Origin: Nemertoderma westbladi
Lineage: Eukaryota > Xenacoelomorpha > Nemertodermatida > Nemertodermatidae
Assembly: GCA_032718475.1 (NCBI GenBank)
Contig: JAUCBJ010006612.1
Coordinates: 1-63,033, forward strand
Reading direction: 5' to 3'
Length of the DNA stretch: 63,033 nucleotides
Positions 23,601-33,867 of the stretch are shown in pieces (position 1 is the stretch's first letter; the number at the start of each line of letters is the position of its first letter). The translations under genes and the position numbers were made by a program. The notes under the pieces were generated by a model. It did no database searches. It was not told the DNA's origin and saw nothing but the letters and a program-made list of their open reading frames with translations.

Positions 23601-23674
23601 AGTAATACATACATAAATATAAAAATAATAAAATAATATAAAATAATAGAGTCACACACCCACTCCATATGTTG
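20615..23674 (-). other. 3' internal region of BEL copy 1, no recognisable coding
   Basis: About 3.06 kb between the end of the gag-protease frame and the 3' LTR. No integrase, RNase H or envelope signature could be found; the longest minus-strand frame is 80 codons (21616-21858) and is unrecognised. A diverged tandem duplication of about 180 bp lies at 22850-23165. The region near 23460-23650 is very AT-rich. Confidence 0.6.
22850..23165. repeat. Diverged ~182-bp tandem duplication
   Basis: AACATGTCTGGGGAC (22861) recurs as AACTTGTCTGGGGAC (23043), and ATATCGGTAAATGC / ACGATATCTTAATTGACTAG recurs as ATATCGGTGGGTGC / GCGATATCTTAATCGACTAG, at a constant offset near 182 bp. Lies in the 3' internal region of BEL copy 1. 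Confidence 0.75.
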
Positions 23675-26600
23675 TTACGTTATGGAGTCCCTAGATGTTT
23701 GAAGGATTAGGGAGGTGGTCGTGGGAAGAGAATCTTGCCTTCCACAGTTTCCGGAGAGTCCTCCCTTCCCTTCCGGTAAACACAAACGACCAGCTGGGCG
23801 ATTGAGTCGCTGCATCCCGAATACAATTCCAGGTTTCCTCTTCGTCCTGGAATAGTGACGATAGAAACATCGCTCTAAGTACACGACGGCCTTACAAAGC
23901 CGATTCCAGGAGCTATAGTGGTCCGTCGCTCCCTGCAGGAGAGGTGAGAGTCCCTGCGAGACGTCTGATGTTCCAGAGTTCCAATCGCTCTCTCTGATCT
24001 TCATGAAGGATCCACTCGCGGTGGGGAGGTCCAGATCCACGGCGTCGTCCCTGGCAATATGTAATACCGACAGATCTATCCCGGGTTCAAATAACTCCGC
24101 TCCACCCGTCCGGGTTTTAGGTTTAACTTTCTCCGCTCCCTTGGCTGGTCTAATCTCAGTCGGAGTAAGATGGGGAGGCCATTCATCCTCCTTACTCAGG
24201 AAGTCGGGTTCACCTAACCGGTCTGTAGTATCTGTCAGTTCTTGAGGAGTTGCTCCTCTGGAAGCGATGTCAGTTGGATTAAACTTCTTGGGGCAATATC
24301 TCCATTGATCTACATTGGAGCTAATATCGTCATTATCTGAGGAGTATGGTGTTCCCTCAGTTGGGTCGTCTCCCTCACTAGTATCATCTTCCCATTCACT
24401 CACCTGGCGGACGCGATCTTGAAGCAGTCTTTCTCTGAGCGTTCTTCGGGAAGGTCCAGTAAGGTACCAACCTACTCTAGTTCTTACCGCATAGGTCTGA
24501 AGTGGTTGCGGTTGAGCAGGTCGTTTCTCCAATGTCTCCAGCGCCTCATGCGCGTTTTGACCGATTAATATTTGTACTCCAGGATAATCGGTGTCGAATC
24601 TAGGGATGTTAAGTTGTTGGGCATGATCATCTTCGTCCCAATTATAAGGTTCCACTTGGGTGGTAGCGAAGTTCTTTATTGCCACCATTTTGACTGACCT
24701 TATACTGTATTCTCCTAGTTTATCCTGTGGAGTGGACAACTCACCTATATAATAGTCGGCAGCTACAGTAGAATTCCAAACCTGCATGATCCCTGACATG
24801 TTTAGCTTGGTTCGGAACTTGGGTTGTCCAGCAAAGATGACTTCGGCTAGTTCTTTATCGATGAATGTTCCTGTGCTACCGGAGTCCAGGAGGGCGTTCA
24901 CTATATAGCTCTTCTGAGGTCCGTGGACCCGTAACTGGACTACAGGAAATTCTCGGATTCCTATATTGGAAGTTGGCGCTTTCCAAGATGGTTGTTGATC
25001 AGAAGTAGTTAAGGTAAGGTCGCTGTCTGTGTCTTTCTCATGCACGAGTGCTCGATACACTGCGGTGGTGTTTATTAGGTAACAGGATTCGTTTTGGTCG
25101 GAGAACTCGTCCGTATAGAATCCTTCCATCTCAGATTGATCAGTGTCGTTCACATCACTGAATTGGACATGTAGTTTGGACTCACTTACCTGACTCGGGC
25201 TGTTTCGTTCGAATTCCGTGTGCAACAAGATATGATGTTTTGCGCCGCACTTTGCACACCTTGCGTCGGAGTAACAGGTTCGCCGTTGGTGTCCTCGTCT
25301 GAGGCAATTATAACACAACCGCTTATCCCACATGACTTCACGTCTATCCTCGAGTGATTTCCTCAGGAATTCATCACACACATTCAAATGGTGGGGCCCG
25401 TCGCACAGCACACATTTCGGCTTGATGTTACTTACTTTAACCTGTGCTATGTGGTGCACACTTGTTCTTTCCTCGGGCTTTCTCACCTGAATTCTTTTAG
25501 GAGACGTAGGAGGGGTTTTTTGTACCGGTTCCCTTCTGTCATTGGGTCGAGACTTGGATTTACTTACCTGATCTTTAGGCATTTTATTGACATAATAAGA
25601 CCTGTCAGTGTCTTTCCCGCTGTCCTCTCCTTGAGAGGTTTGGCTTTCACCGTCGTCGGTATAACATACTGGTGTTACCCTTCTCCTAGAAACGGGTTTC
25701 TCACTTACCTTACTTTCCGCTGTCTTCTCTCTGGACTGCTTTATGAGCTGTAATTTCACTTCGCCATCCAAGAATGTCATGAGATCAGTCATGGTAGGGT
25801 CTCGTTGTTGTTGTTCCATCATGTATAACACTTTCTTGTCCCAGCGTGTACCTACTCCACCCTTCGGTAAAGTAGAAGCCACTGCTCTAATAACCATAGC
25901 GCTCTGATACTCATGAGACTTACCTAGCCAATCTAATTGTCTGCAGATCTCCTGAATTTCATCGGAAAACTCTATAATCCCGCTGCTAATAAACTTTCGG
26001 GGCGCTACCAACTTTGCATACAAATACCCAGCTATGTTATTCCTATTACCATACCTGATGTTTAGTGTATCCCAAACTTGTCTTAATCCGTCTGGATGTC
26101 CAATAAACTTTAACGCCATTAACTTGGGAGATCCTTCCAAGCACTCTATGAGGAATCTAAGTTTCTCTCCATTAGATAGTACAGAGTTCTGTATGTTATC
26201 TTTGTAATATTCATTAAAAGGTAACCATTTCATCTCATCTCCATTGAACTTGACGATCTCTCCAACCTTTACCGCTTGTCGGGCTTCGGTTCTAGCCATT
26301 TGGCGTGTAAAACTTTCTTGAGCCATCGTATTATTGAATAGAGAATTATCGGTATATAAGTTTCTCGGATTATTATCAAGTCTAGATGAGATATCATTAT
26401 CAACAGGTTTATAATTACCCTTAATAGGGTTTACTATAGGAGTTTCTACTTCGCTAGCAGTATAGATGCGTGTAGGCTCCACACCTTGCGCATGGGATAC
26501 TTCAGACCTAACGGGTTGACACATTGTTACAGGGGGTGGTGGTATACCCTTTTGCGTGTTCACTAATTTATCGCGTTCTAGCGCGATACTTTGCTGCACT

Positions 26601-28663
26601 TCTTGCAACTCTAGTCTACTTTCCCTTACTGTGCCCTTGAATTGCTGAACAGTCTCCTGCATCTGCCCGAGCAGGAGATACATCCCCCGCCGTCTCTCGT
26701 CCACCCATTCGACCGCAGAAGCGGGAGTCGCCAACGTTGTAGCGGGCGGACGAGGGACAACGGGCGACAAATCATGAATATTTCGCTCGGGGTCCAGGAC
26801 CTGAACTGTCTCATGGGCTGTTCTACTGGGCACAGGTAGCTTAGTGCTGTGCAGAGGGAATTGAGAGGTAACTTCAGGGAGCACAGGTGTGTCTATCACC
26901 GAAGGGGTGATTTCAAGAACAGGCCTAATTATTTCAGGCTCATCTACTATAGTAGGGAGTCTTTCTATTTTAACCACCTGGTCTATGGGTTCTGTACTAC
27001 CTAAGTTGGTGTTATTTAGTTGCCTTCTAACAGCTGGAGGCAAATCAGGCAATTTATGACGGTGGGATGTTCTTCTACTTCTGCTTAGACGAGATCTATT
27101 TCCTTTGCCTTCAGTATCGGTGGTATCGCCTTCCTCAGATGATGTATATCCCTGTCTTTTGGGAGTAGATCGATTCATCATCTGCATATTACTAGCTGTT
27201 AACTGTTTATTTATGCAGTCTTGATTCTCCTGAATATTTTCCAATTCTAATTGGGTGGTTTCTTCAGCCGCTTTCCGTTCTGCTTCTGCCACTGCCTCTG
27301 CCGCCTTTCTTTCCGCTTTGGCCACTGCCATTGCCGCCTTTCTTTCTGCTTCTGCCGCTTTTGCCTCTGCCGCTGCCTCTGCCGCCTTTCTTTCTGCTTC
27401 TGCAGCTTTTGCCTCTGCCGCTGCCTCTGCCGCTGCCTCTTTTCTTTCTACTTCTGCAGATGCCACTGCTGCTGCTACTGCCGCTGCCTTTCTGTCTTCT
27501 ATACGTTTTTTCGTTACTTGTTCTTCTTGGACTCTTGTGATGCGGAGTTGTTCATCAAATTTAGCCTGGTTCGCAGCCCTCATTTCCACATCGATGGCAT
27601 CCAACACACGCTGAGTTCCTTCACTATTAGGGCTAAGTCCATCTAACCTTCTCCTCAACTCTTCATCACCTAAAAAACGTTGATAGTCTGACAGATAGAT
27701 GTCAATGGCATCCCTCTTATGCGGCTTCTCTGCCGTCGCTTCACTTTCCACTTGGGAAAAAGTAGCGTCTGTTGATTCTCCATGGGTTGAGCGCTCCTCT
27801 AGCTGAGCTTTCCACTGAGCTGTTCCTTGAACCTGGAGACTCACCCGTTGAAACCAAGTCTTTACGGCAACTTGCAACGACGTGTCTTGCCTTCGTTTAG
27901 AAGCCTCCTCAAAGGCCGATAATATTAGCCTGATTCGTAGAATTATTTCTCTAACTTGATAAAGCAGTTGTCCCTGCTCTTGAGGTCCTTGTGGTTGTTG
28001 AAACAGTTGTCCTTTTACTCGCTCCATAGAGCTGAAGAATCCCTGTGCGTATCCGGCTGCGGACCTCTTCCACACAGCGGGATCTATGGTTTCTTTGGCT
28101 ACTCCCATCCGGTGTATGTCTTCCCAGGCAGCTTCTGATAAATCAAACGGGAGTCCGGGTCCGGGGAAGTTCCATTGCGACTCGACAATAGACTTCAGTT
28201 CTTCCCTCGTGTATCCCGCATAACTATCTTTAGTTGATCGCTGACTTCTCGCCCAATCGATCTGGTGTTCTTCCACCGCAATCAATAACCTAGTGAGTAC
28301 GGCTGCAGGAAGGATGAGAAGGGGATCCGAATAAACCGCATCCGTCATCTTTGCTCCGCGCTCGGGTATCAGCTCTACAGTATCTTCACTACTGGAGCTG
28401 TTGGGCCGCTGAGAAATAAGTTCTTGGCTCGCGGGTTGTTGCTGTTCTGCTGCTTCTTGGTCCCGCTTGACCTGAGCTCGAGTGCCTATGATAGACCTAC
28501 GATGTTGGACCAGCCTAGGGTCTGATATTACTACAGGAGGGATGACCTTCCTCACAGTAGGAGGGGAACCGAACTTAGGTCTAGACGGTTCTACACCTCT
28601 ATCTGAATCACAGATAGTTACATCTAATAAACTGTCTGACAGGTTCTGCTTAGTATCAGACAT
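23675..28663 (-). CDS. BEL/Pao Gag-protease polyprotein with in-frame loss of RT and integrase
   Basis: 1662 codons from ATG 28661-28663, uninterrupted. Order of parts: N-terminal region; Ala/Glu/Lys-rich coiled coil (about 395-480); a DUF1759-like Gag core (about 795-960, VKFNGDEMKWLPFNEYY); cysteine-histidine motifs CVLCDGPHHLNVC (about 1081), CYNCLRRGHQRRTC (about 1113) and CAKCGAKHH (about 1133); and a retropepsin-like DUF1758 protease with LLDSGSTGTFID at about 1255. At about 24325 (residue 1445) the sequence leaves the related copy at 58019-63033 and jumps into the RNase H-integrase linker (QWRYCPKKFNPTDIASRG), removing the polymerase. The integrase core is also absent, and the last 60 residues are unfamiliar. 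Gag and protease could still be made; reverse transcription would need enzymes from an intact relative. Many U1-like GTRAG sites occur in the frame. Confidence 0.9.
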   Translation of the reverse strand: MSDTKQNLSDSLLDVTICDSDRGVEPSRPKFGSPPTVRKVIPPVVISDPRLVQHRRSIIGTRAQVKRDQEAAEQQQPASQELISQRPNSSSSEDTVELIPERGAKMTDAVYSDPLLILPAAVLTRLLIAVEEHQIDWARSQRSTKDSYAGYTREELKSIVESQWNFPGPGLPFDLSEAAWEDIHRMGVAKETIDPAVWKRSAAGYAQGFFSSMERVKGQLFQQPQGPQEQGQLLYQVREIILRIRLILSAFEEASKRRQDTSLQVAVKTWFQRVSLQVQGTAQWKAQLEERSTHGESTDATFSQVESEATAEKPHKRDAIDIYLSDYQRFLGDEELRRRLDGLSPNSEGTQRVLDAIDVEMRAANQAKFDEQLRITRVQEEQVTKKRIEDRKAAAVAAAVASAEVERKEAAAEAAAEAKAAEAERKAAEAAAEAKAAEAERKAAMAVAKAERKAAEAVAEAERKAAEETTQLELENIQENQDCINKQLTASNMQMMNRSTPKRQGYTSSEEGDTTDTEGKGNRSRLSRSRRTSHRHKLPDLPPAVRRQLNNTNLGSTEPIDQVVKIERLPTIVDEPEIIRPVLEITPSVIDTPVLPEVTSQFPLHSTKLPVPSRTAHETVQVLDPERNIHDLSPVVPRPPATTLATPASAVEWVDERRRGMYLLLGQMQETVQQFKGTVRESRLELQEVQQSIALERDKLVNTQKGIPPPPVTMCQPVRSEVSHAQGVEPTRIYTASEVETPIVNPIKGNYKPVDNDISSRLDNNPRNLYTDNSLFNNTMAQESFTRQMARTEARQAVKVGEIVKFNGDEMKWLPFNEYYKDNIQNSVLSNGEKLRFLIECLEGSPKLMALKFIGHPDGLRQVWDTLNIRYGNRNNIAGYLYAKLVAPRKFISSGIIEFSDEIQEICRQLDWLGKSHEYQSAMVIRAVASTLPKGGVGTRWDKKVLYMMEQQQRDPTMTDLMTFLDGEVKLQLIKQSREKTAESKVSEKPVSRRRVTPVCYTDDGESQTSQGEDSGKDTDRSYYVNKMPKDQVSKSKSRPNDRREPVQKTPPTSPKRIQVRKPEERTSVHHIAQVKVSNIKPKCVLCDGPHHLNVCDEFLRKSLEDRREVMWDKRLCYNCLRRGHQRRTCYSDARCAKCGAKHHILLHTEFERNSPSQVSESKLHVQFSDVNDTDQSEMEGFYTDEFSDQNESCYLINTTAVYRALVHEKDTDSDLTLTTSDQQPSWKAPTSNIGIREFPVVQLRVHGPQKSYIVNALLDSGSTGTFIDKELAEVIFAGQPKFRTKLNMSGIMQVWNSTVAADYYIGELSTPQDKLGEYSIRSVKMVAIKNFATTQVEPYNWDEDDHAQQLNIPRFDTDYPGVQILIGQNAHEALETLEKRPAQPQPLQTYAVRTRVGWYLTGPSRRTLRERLLQDRVRQVSEWEDDTSEGDDPTEGTPYSSDNDDISSNVDQWRYCPKKFNPTDIASRGATPQELTDTTDRLGEPDFLSKEDEWPPHLTPTEIRPAKGAEKVKPKTRTGGAELFEPGIDLSVLHIARDDAVDLDLPTASGSFMKIRESDWNSGTSDVSQGLSPLLQGATDHYSSWNRLCKAVVYLERCFYRHYSRTKRKPGIVFGMQRLNRPAGRLCLPEGKGGLSGNCGRQDSLPTTTSLILQTSRDSIT
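27255..27500 (-). repeat. Ala-rich coiled-coil repeat array in gag
   Basis: Short tandem units encoding KAAEAAAEAKAAEAERKAA-like heptads. The plus-strand complement reads GCCGCTGCCTCTGCCGC repeatedly and creates spurious antisense frames. The array differs in unit number and order from its counterpart at about 59190-59400, as expected for replication slippage. Confidence 0.85.
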
Positions 28664-30837
28664 GTTTATGTGTACAGTTGAATGCCTACTGCTATCTTAC
28701 AGTCTAAGCAAGTCTAGTAATTCAGTATTAACTGCTAGCCTAGTAATTAATTACCGATACTGCTACTCAGTGTAGTATGATATATATATAATATATTAGA
28801 ATACCGGTATGCTTATAGTATATATAACTATATAAGTATTATTACAGACTGGGTTTATCACAGAATACCGGTATAATTTTAGCACAAATATATATAAATA
28901 TATAATAGGCCTATCGGGAATACCGGTATACAGCTTACAGCTTGTAGTATATATAATTCTGGACTAGAATTAATTACAAGTACCGGTATGATCTCAGCCT
29001 AAATTTATAGAAATAAAGATAATAGGCCTATCGTAAATACCGGTATATCAATTATTTTAAATAATTGAATTTCTGAATTTTAGGGTTACTTGGTTACTTT
29101 ACTTACTTTATTACCGTTATTTGAGCAGTAGTCCAACTGATATTGAGACCTAATGGTTGTATGGTAGGCCTACTATTTATAAATCGTTAGATTTGATTTA
29201 TAATATATATATATACCCGTTTTAATGGGTTTGTCAATGTTTGAAATAAATGTTATTATTTCTGGGAGTAATCACTACACAAAGCGGTGCGCTTTCAGTG
29301 AAGTGTTACTTATAGGACACTAAAACAAATAATGCTAGTTTACCTAAGTTACTTAATACTACAAATTACGTACAATTCGGGTGAGATTACAATCTCTAAA
29401 TAAACACAAAAATTTACAAAAAACACAAATACGAATTTTTTAGGGTAATTTTACAAGAAGTCTACAAACCAGCCTAACAAAGGGTTAGAAATCTGGTTAT
29501 TACAACGGACCGGGTACTACGGTATTTGAAAATAATAAGTAGTAGTAAATACACTGCGTTGTCCAGATAGGAAAATACCACCGCCTGACGACATATAGCC
29601 GTATCGCTATAGGTACTACGTTATGTATCACGGAGTGTTCCTACCTAGAAGTTAATAGAGCTAATCGAACGTGCCTATCAACCACTTTACAACACAAATA
29701 TAATGCCTACACTAATTACTTTCGGAAAGCACTGTACACTAAACCCTAAATTAGGTACGAGTACTTGTACAACAGATAATCAGTAGTTAAATATACTTGA
29801 ACAGTTAAAAGAACCACGGCATCTGCTGGAGTGACCGGTGCACAAAATCACCAGTCTTTACCTACGCCAAGCAGCCCGTGTAGTACCGGGGTTAATTTAA
29901 CTATAACGGTATGTATAACAAACACAATTACCGTAGGAACAAACTTGGGGAATGAATGTTGCGAATAATCGCATAAACTCTGAATAATAAATATTACGCT
30001 ACGCGTACAAACTACTCAAACAAAATGCAGACTAAATACTGACAGACTACTATCAAGCCTAAATAAACTACAGGACATGCAGACTCCGAAATGGTTAGGT
30101 AGTATGCGTGCTAACCCAGTAGTACGACTTATTCTTTAGATGGGGGTTTACCTTACAGCTTTGGCTGCCCCTACTTCCTAGCCGTTCTTTATCGGACAGA
30201 GGCTCTACACACACTGCAATCCTTCAGACCTAATAACAGCCAGACAACTATCCAGCCTACAAATTATCTAAATAAATATTATACGCTACCTGTACAGACC
30301 ACACAAACAAAGTACAGACTAGACGATGGCAGACTACTCTCAAGCCTAAATAAACTACAGGACATGCAGACTCCGAAATGGTTAGGTAGTATGCGTTCTA
30401 ACCCAGTAGTACGACTTATTCTTTAGATGGGGGTTTACCTTACAGCTTTGGCTGCCCCTACTTCCTAACCATTCTTTATCGGACAGATGATCTACACACA
30501 CTGCAATCCGTTCAGACTTAACAACAATCAGACAACAGCTCAGCCTACAAATTGTCTGTACAATCTGATCAGGCTTACACGCCTTCTGTTCAATACTGGC
30601 CTACAAACAAATAAAACTTGACAGAAATAAGTAAAAATCTCAATAAAAAACCAGGGCTGCAGTCCCTGATTAATTATTAAGGCCTACCGGTATATAATTA
30701 TCAAAATCGAATAATACTGCTGTACCTGTACTGCTGTAGGTACCGGTCCGGGTGGTTAGGTAGTCAGGCCTACTGGGTACCGGTTGCCGGTACTTCAGCT
30801 TTATTGCCTACTGCAATACAGAAGCTATATCCGTTAT
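28664..30837 (-). other. 5' leader of BEL copy 1 with tandem repeats
   Basis: A 2.17-kb untranslated leader between the 5' LTR and the gag ATG. It contains a 287-bp direct repeat (30054-30340 and from 30341), diagnosed by CAAGCCTAAATAAACTACAG at both starts, and closer to gag a ~120-bp diverged repeat (28800-29050) built on TACCGGTAT and TAGGCCTAT. The third BEL copy has the same architecture. Packaging, dimerisation or promoter functions would be expected here but cannot be assigned. Confidence 0.7.
30054..30560 (-). repeat. 287-bp tandem repeat in BEL leader
   Basis: Two units; the second begins at 30341. Shared blocks include ATGGTTAGGTAGTATGCG, AACCCAGTAGTACGACTTAT and TTCTTTATCGGACAGA. 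The homologous pair in the plus-strand copy is at about 56150-56715 with a 288-bp offset. Confidence 0.9.
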
Positions 30838-32027
30838 TGTTCGCGCTTTCAGACCTTTGGCAGTTTAACCCGCCAAATTAGGATGTCTTCTAGATAATAA
30901 ATCGCTTTAGCCTCTAACAAGTATTTGATTCACTACACTAGTTGAAACCAATCTGTGCGCGATCATTCACCCGTTGGATATACCCGGGAGATTGACTTCG
31001 AGGGCTTAATCGTATTGCTATGTAAGCCTAATGTATTATTCGACTGACAGTATTATATAATCTCTGACAATATTATTCACCTTCGGGGAATATTAACAGT
31101 TCCTTTAGGACGTGGCGCTCTATCTATATAAACAGAGTTATGACTTAAACTACTCACAACGATATGGCTTAGTTACAATTCACATATATGGCGCATTCTT
31201 TAGGAAATGCTTCGTTATCAGTCTCACTCATACACAATGCTGCACAATACTGCACACTAATCTGCCGATCTTCACTGATTTTAGTCACATATAAAAGGAA
31301 CACAGACCGACTCATGTAGGGTCTATCAAATAACATTAGATTCACTTCAAACCACTTTAACATAAGTCGCAATCGTTATCTTAACGTAACCTTTCTCTCT
31401 TACCAAGAATATATCAAGAATATTGGGTTTCGGGGTTATTTCTCGTTATTCCAAATATAATAATTCATCAACAAATATAATGAATAACCGACAGCAAAGC
31501 AGTAATGTTAAGTTAAGTTGCACAGTATGGGCCAGTTAACCAGTGTAACCAGTGATAACGGATATATGTCCTTATAATTAAGCCTACTAGTGTTAGGCTA
31601 AAGCAGAAAAGCACAAAATATTCCAAAGCCGCTCTCTCCTGGCTCAGGACAGAATGTAAACACTGCACATAATGCATTGCTTGATTTCTAGGAAATTTCT
31701 GTACAAGAGCCATAAAAATGCTCTGATTGGCTGACTGAACTAAGAGATGCCGTAGAACAAAGAAAATCGACACCTATGAATATCAGCTGTTAACCGTCGT
31801 CATAGTAACTACTGTTCAAGAGTAGCTATCCCCTTTTGCGTCACGGAATTGCCATAGAATCATCAACTATGCCTTCCACAGTACACATACGGAGGAAATA
31901 GCTCTTAGATCCTCTAAAAAACACCGATACAGCAATAATACGGTTTCCTACGCCTATTAAATCAACTACAGAGTATTTTAATGTAAAATAAGAAAAATAA
32001 CGGGGCAATTCAGCAAAGGCTTTTACA
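30838..32027 (-). repeat. 5' LTR of BEL copy 1
   Basis: 1190 bp with TG...CA ends, followed on the plus strand by GCATG at 32028-32032. Same length as the 3' LTR with scattered differences, consistent with one insertion event and later drift. Confidence 0.95.
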
Positions 32028-32120
32028 GCATGCATTCTTAACATTCCTGGGAGACTTTAATGCAAGTCTGCATCAAATGAAGTCTGTAACTGGCTAGCGT
32101 TGGCTGCACCCAGACTTCGG

Positions 32121-33554
32121 ATGGTCATGAGAAAATATATACTGCGTTCCTATCTATTGGCATTTAATCAACTGGAACTTCTATATAATGAACAACCTCC
32201 GCCGCCCGCCCAACCCTCCCTAATGCCTCGCAACCAACAAGAAATAACTTTGTACAACATTATGGAATCCAAAAAAGACATATTCTTAGATCAATGTTTC
32301 TTTCCCCTAGATATCATAGTGAACCTATGGTATGGTAGGCCTATTGGTGAAGTGTTTGGCGAACAATTTCCTGAAGATTTAATTATCAATCTTTTACGAT
32401 GGGTCCCATTAGGCCCAATGTCTCTTGGGTTGAGGGAGTTGGAGGAGGATATTTTTTTGACCCACCCCACCCTAATGGAGGCGGATAATTGGATATTTGG
32501 TAAAGTTCAATTCCCCCAACTCAACACACTAACTATGAATTCCTTGGCCGTAAATGATGACAAAGTCAATGCTATAGCACAATCCTGTCCCAGCCTGGTA
32601 TCCTTGTGCTTTTCTCCTTTATGCTTTGTCACTTCTGCGGGACTTCGTTGTCTTGACCAACTAGGAAGTTTGCGAACTTTAAACATAAGTGGATGTCGTA
32701 AAATATCAGTAGACGATCTAATATATTTACAGAAAGTATTAGGCCTACCTCGGGTTTCGATCATTATAAATAAAAATATTTCAATGAAGCTACTAAAGGG
32801 TTTAATTAAACGTGAAATAAATCCATCTGATACAAACTTCAAATTCAGTGATTTCACTCTCGAATTGTATAACTATTCTGCTTTTTCAGAACCTACTGAA
32901 TCTATATATGACCAACTTAAAGTAGTTCTCTATCACTGCAAAGATACAGTTGAGCGTTTAAATTTCGATTTAGAACGTTTTAGTCGGAATTTGCAAATTT
33001 ATAAGTCTTTTGTTGAAGAGCCACTATTAGCACCGCTACATGAATTTGCACATTTAAAATTTTTGCTTTTTTGTGAACTCGATGTTGATCAATTCATTTC
33101 GGATGCTGTTAACAGAGGAGTTACTTTACCTCAGGTCGAACATGTTGTATTGGAGTGCTGCAAAGTTTCATTGGTTGATTTAGATCGGATGTTCCCGAAC
33201 TTAAAGGAATTATCTCTACAGTTCACCGATGTAGGAAACTTCCTTCCGCTAATGAACTCTGTAAATGCCCTTCTTATAGGTGGTGGGTCTTACAGGAATC
33301 TTATAACAGCCCTGCGTAGCTTCCCAAATTTGAGAAAGCTATCGATTTGTATACTGATTTTTCAACCGGAGGTGACCAAAGAACAGGTTCTAGTCGACCT
33401 TGATGATTTATTTTCTTCCGGAATTCTCGTGGAAGGGCTAAAGTGCTTAAACATAAATCATGCAAGAAGATATACTTTTAGGGATGTCTATACCTCACAA
33501 ATTGATACTGATATCTCACAATTCATTTTTAATACACTTTTGCATCGATGTTAA
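32121..33554 (+). CDS. Leucine-rich-repeat protein of unknown role
   Basis: 477 codons from ATG 32121. The frame is open back to 32061, but only a TTG lies upstream of this ATG. From residue 125 the protein shows degenerate leucine-rich repeats of the cysteine-containing/F-box type: FPQLNTLTMNSL, CPSLVSLCFS, LGSLRTLNISGCRKIS, FPNLKELSLQFTDV and FPNLRKLSICI. The N-terminal 120 residues contain PLDIIVNLW and FPEDLIINLLRW, which could be a divergent F-box, ZYG11-like or cullin-adaptor helix pair, but I cannot confirm this. No signal peptide or membrane segment is visible. It starts only 45 bp after the end of a LINE fragment, so the true 5' exon or promoter may have been displaced, or the LINE may supply the promoter. 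The frame is intact and intronless. LRR call good; role unknown. Confidence 0.65.
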   Translation: MVMRKYILRSYLLAFNQLELLYNEQPPPPAQPSLMPRNQQEITLYNIMESKKDIFLDQCFFPLDIIVNLWYGRPIGEVFGEQFPEDLIINLLRWVPLGPMSLGLRELEEDIFLTHPTLMEADNWIFGKVQFPQLNTLTMNSLAVNDDKVNAIAQSCPSLVSLCFSPLCFVTSAGLRCLDQLGSLRTLNISGCRKISVDDLIYLQKVLGLPRVSIIINKNISMKLLKGLIKREINPSDTNFKFSDFTLELYNYSAFSEPTESIYDQLKVVLYHCKDTVERLNFDLERFSRNLQIYKSFVEEPLLAPLHEFAHLKFLLFCELDVDQFISDAVNRGVTLPQVEHVVLECCKVSLVDLDRMFPNLKELSLQFTDVGNFLPLMNSVNALLIGGGSYRNLITALRSFPNLRKLSICILIFQPEVTKEQVLVDLDDLFSSGILVEGLKCLNINHARRYTFRDVYTSQIDTDISQFIFNTLLHRC

Positions 33555-33867
33555 AACTTACATAAGTGTAATGAACAATGGTATGAGGAGCTATGAAAAC
33601 GAAACTCAATATTACAGTAGATTAAATCGCCCATGAAGAAACCAGGTTTTCGACATTTCGGTCGAAATTTTATTTAAATTTTATTAGAATTTTATATATG
33701 AAGAATTTGTATTTTTTTAATTTAACCGTATTAAGTATTTTATTCCAAAATTGTAACATTACTCAACGCCGTTAGTATTAGCAGCGAGTTGTTATTTAGC
33801 ACTTTACAACTTTTGATGACATTACAACATTGTATTGGCCTGTACAATTAGTATTGTATTTGGTGTT

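Larger units (their letters stand above)
19425..32027 (-). mobile_element. Complete BEL/Pao LTR retrotransposon, RT-less copy (BEL copy 1)
   Basis: 12,603 bp bounded by two 1190-bp LTRs in the same orientation, with TG...CA ends and the 5-bp target duplication GCATG at 19420-19424 and 32028-32032. The single long frame on the minus strand sets the orientation: 5' LTR on the right, 3' LTR on the left. Purine-rich GGGAGCGG (reverse complement of 20615-20622) directly precedes the 3' LTR and can serve as polypurine tract. No TGG-type primer-binding site directly follows the 5' LTR; the first internal bases on the sense strand are ATAACGGATATAGC. Confidence 0.95.
18215..32076 (+). mobile_element. 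Non-LTR retrotransposon, 5' portion, split by a BEL/Pao element
   Basis: The left part (18215-19424) and a 49-bp right part (32028-32076) join exactly when the intervening LTR element and one GCATG are removed: the resulting order GGATCAGCATGCATTCTTAAC matches the second LINE copy (GGATCATCATGCATTCTTAAC on the minus strand near 52880). After CTGCATCAA at 32076 the similarity stops, so this copy has the 5' end but lacks the remaining endonuclease, the RT and the 3' end. Confidence 0.88.

Noticed and set aside
27251-27646. Plus-strand Ala-, Leu/Pro- or Cys-rich frames opposite BEL gag (and mirror frames at 59036-59433)
   Set aside because: Antisense readings of the Ala-rich coiled-coil repeat; three frames are open at once because of the triplet-like composition.
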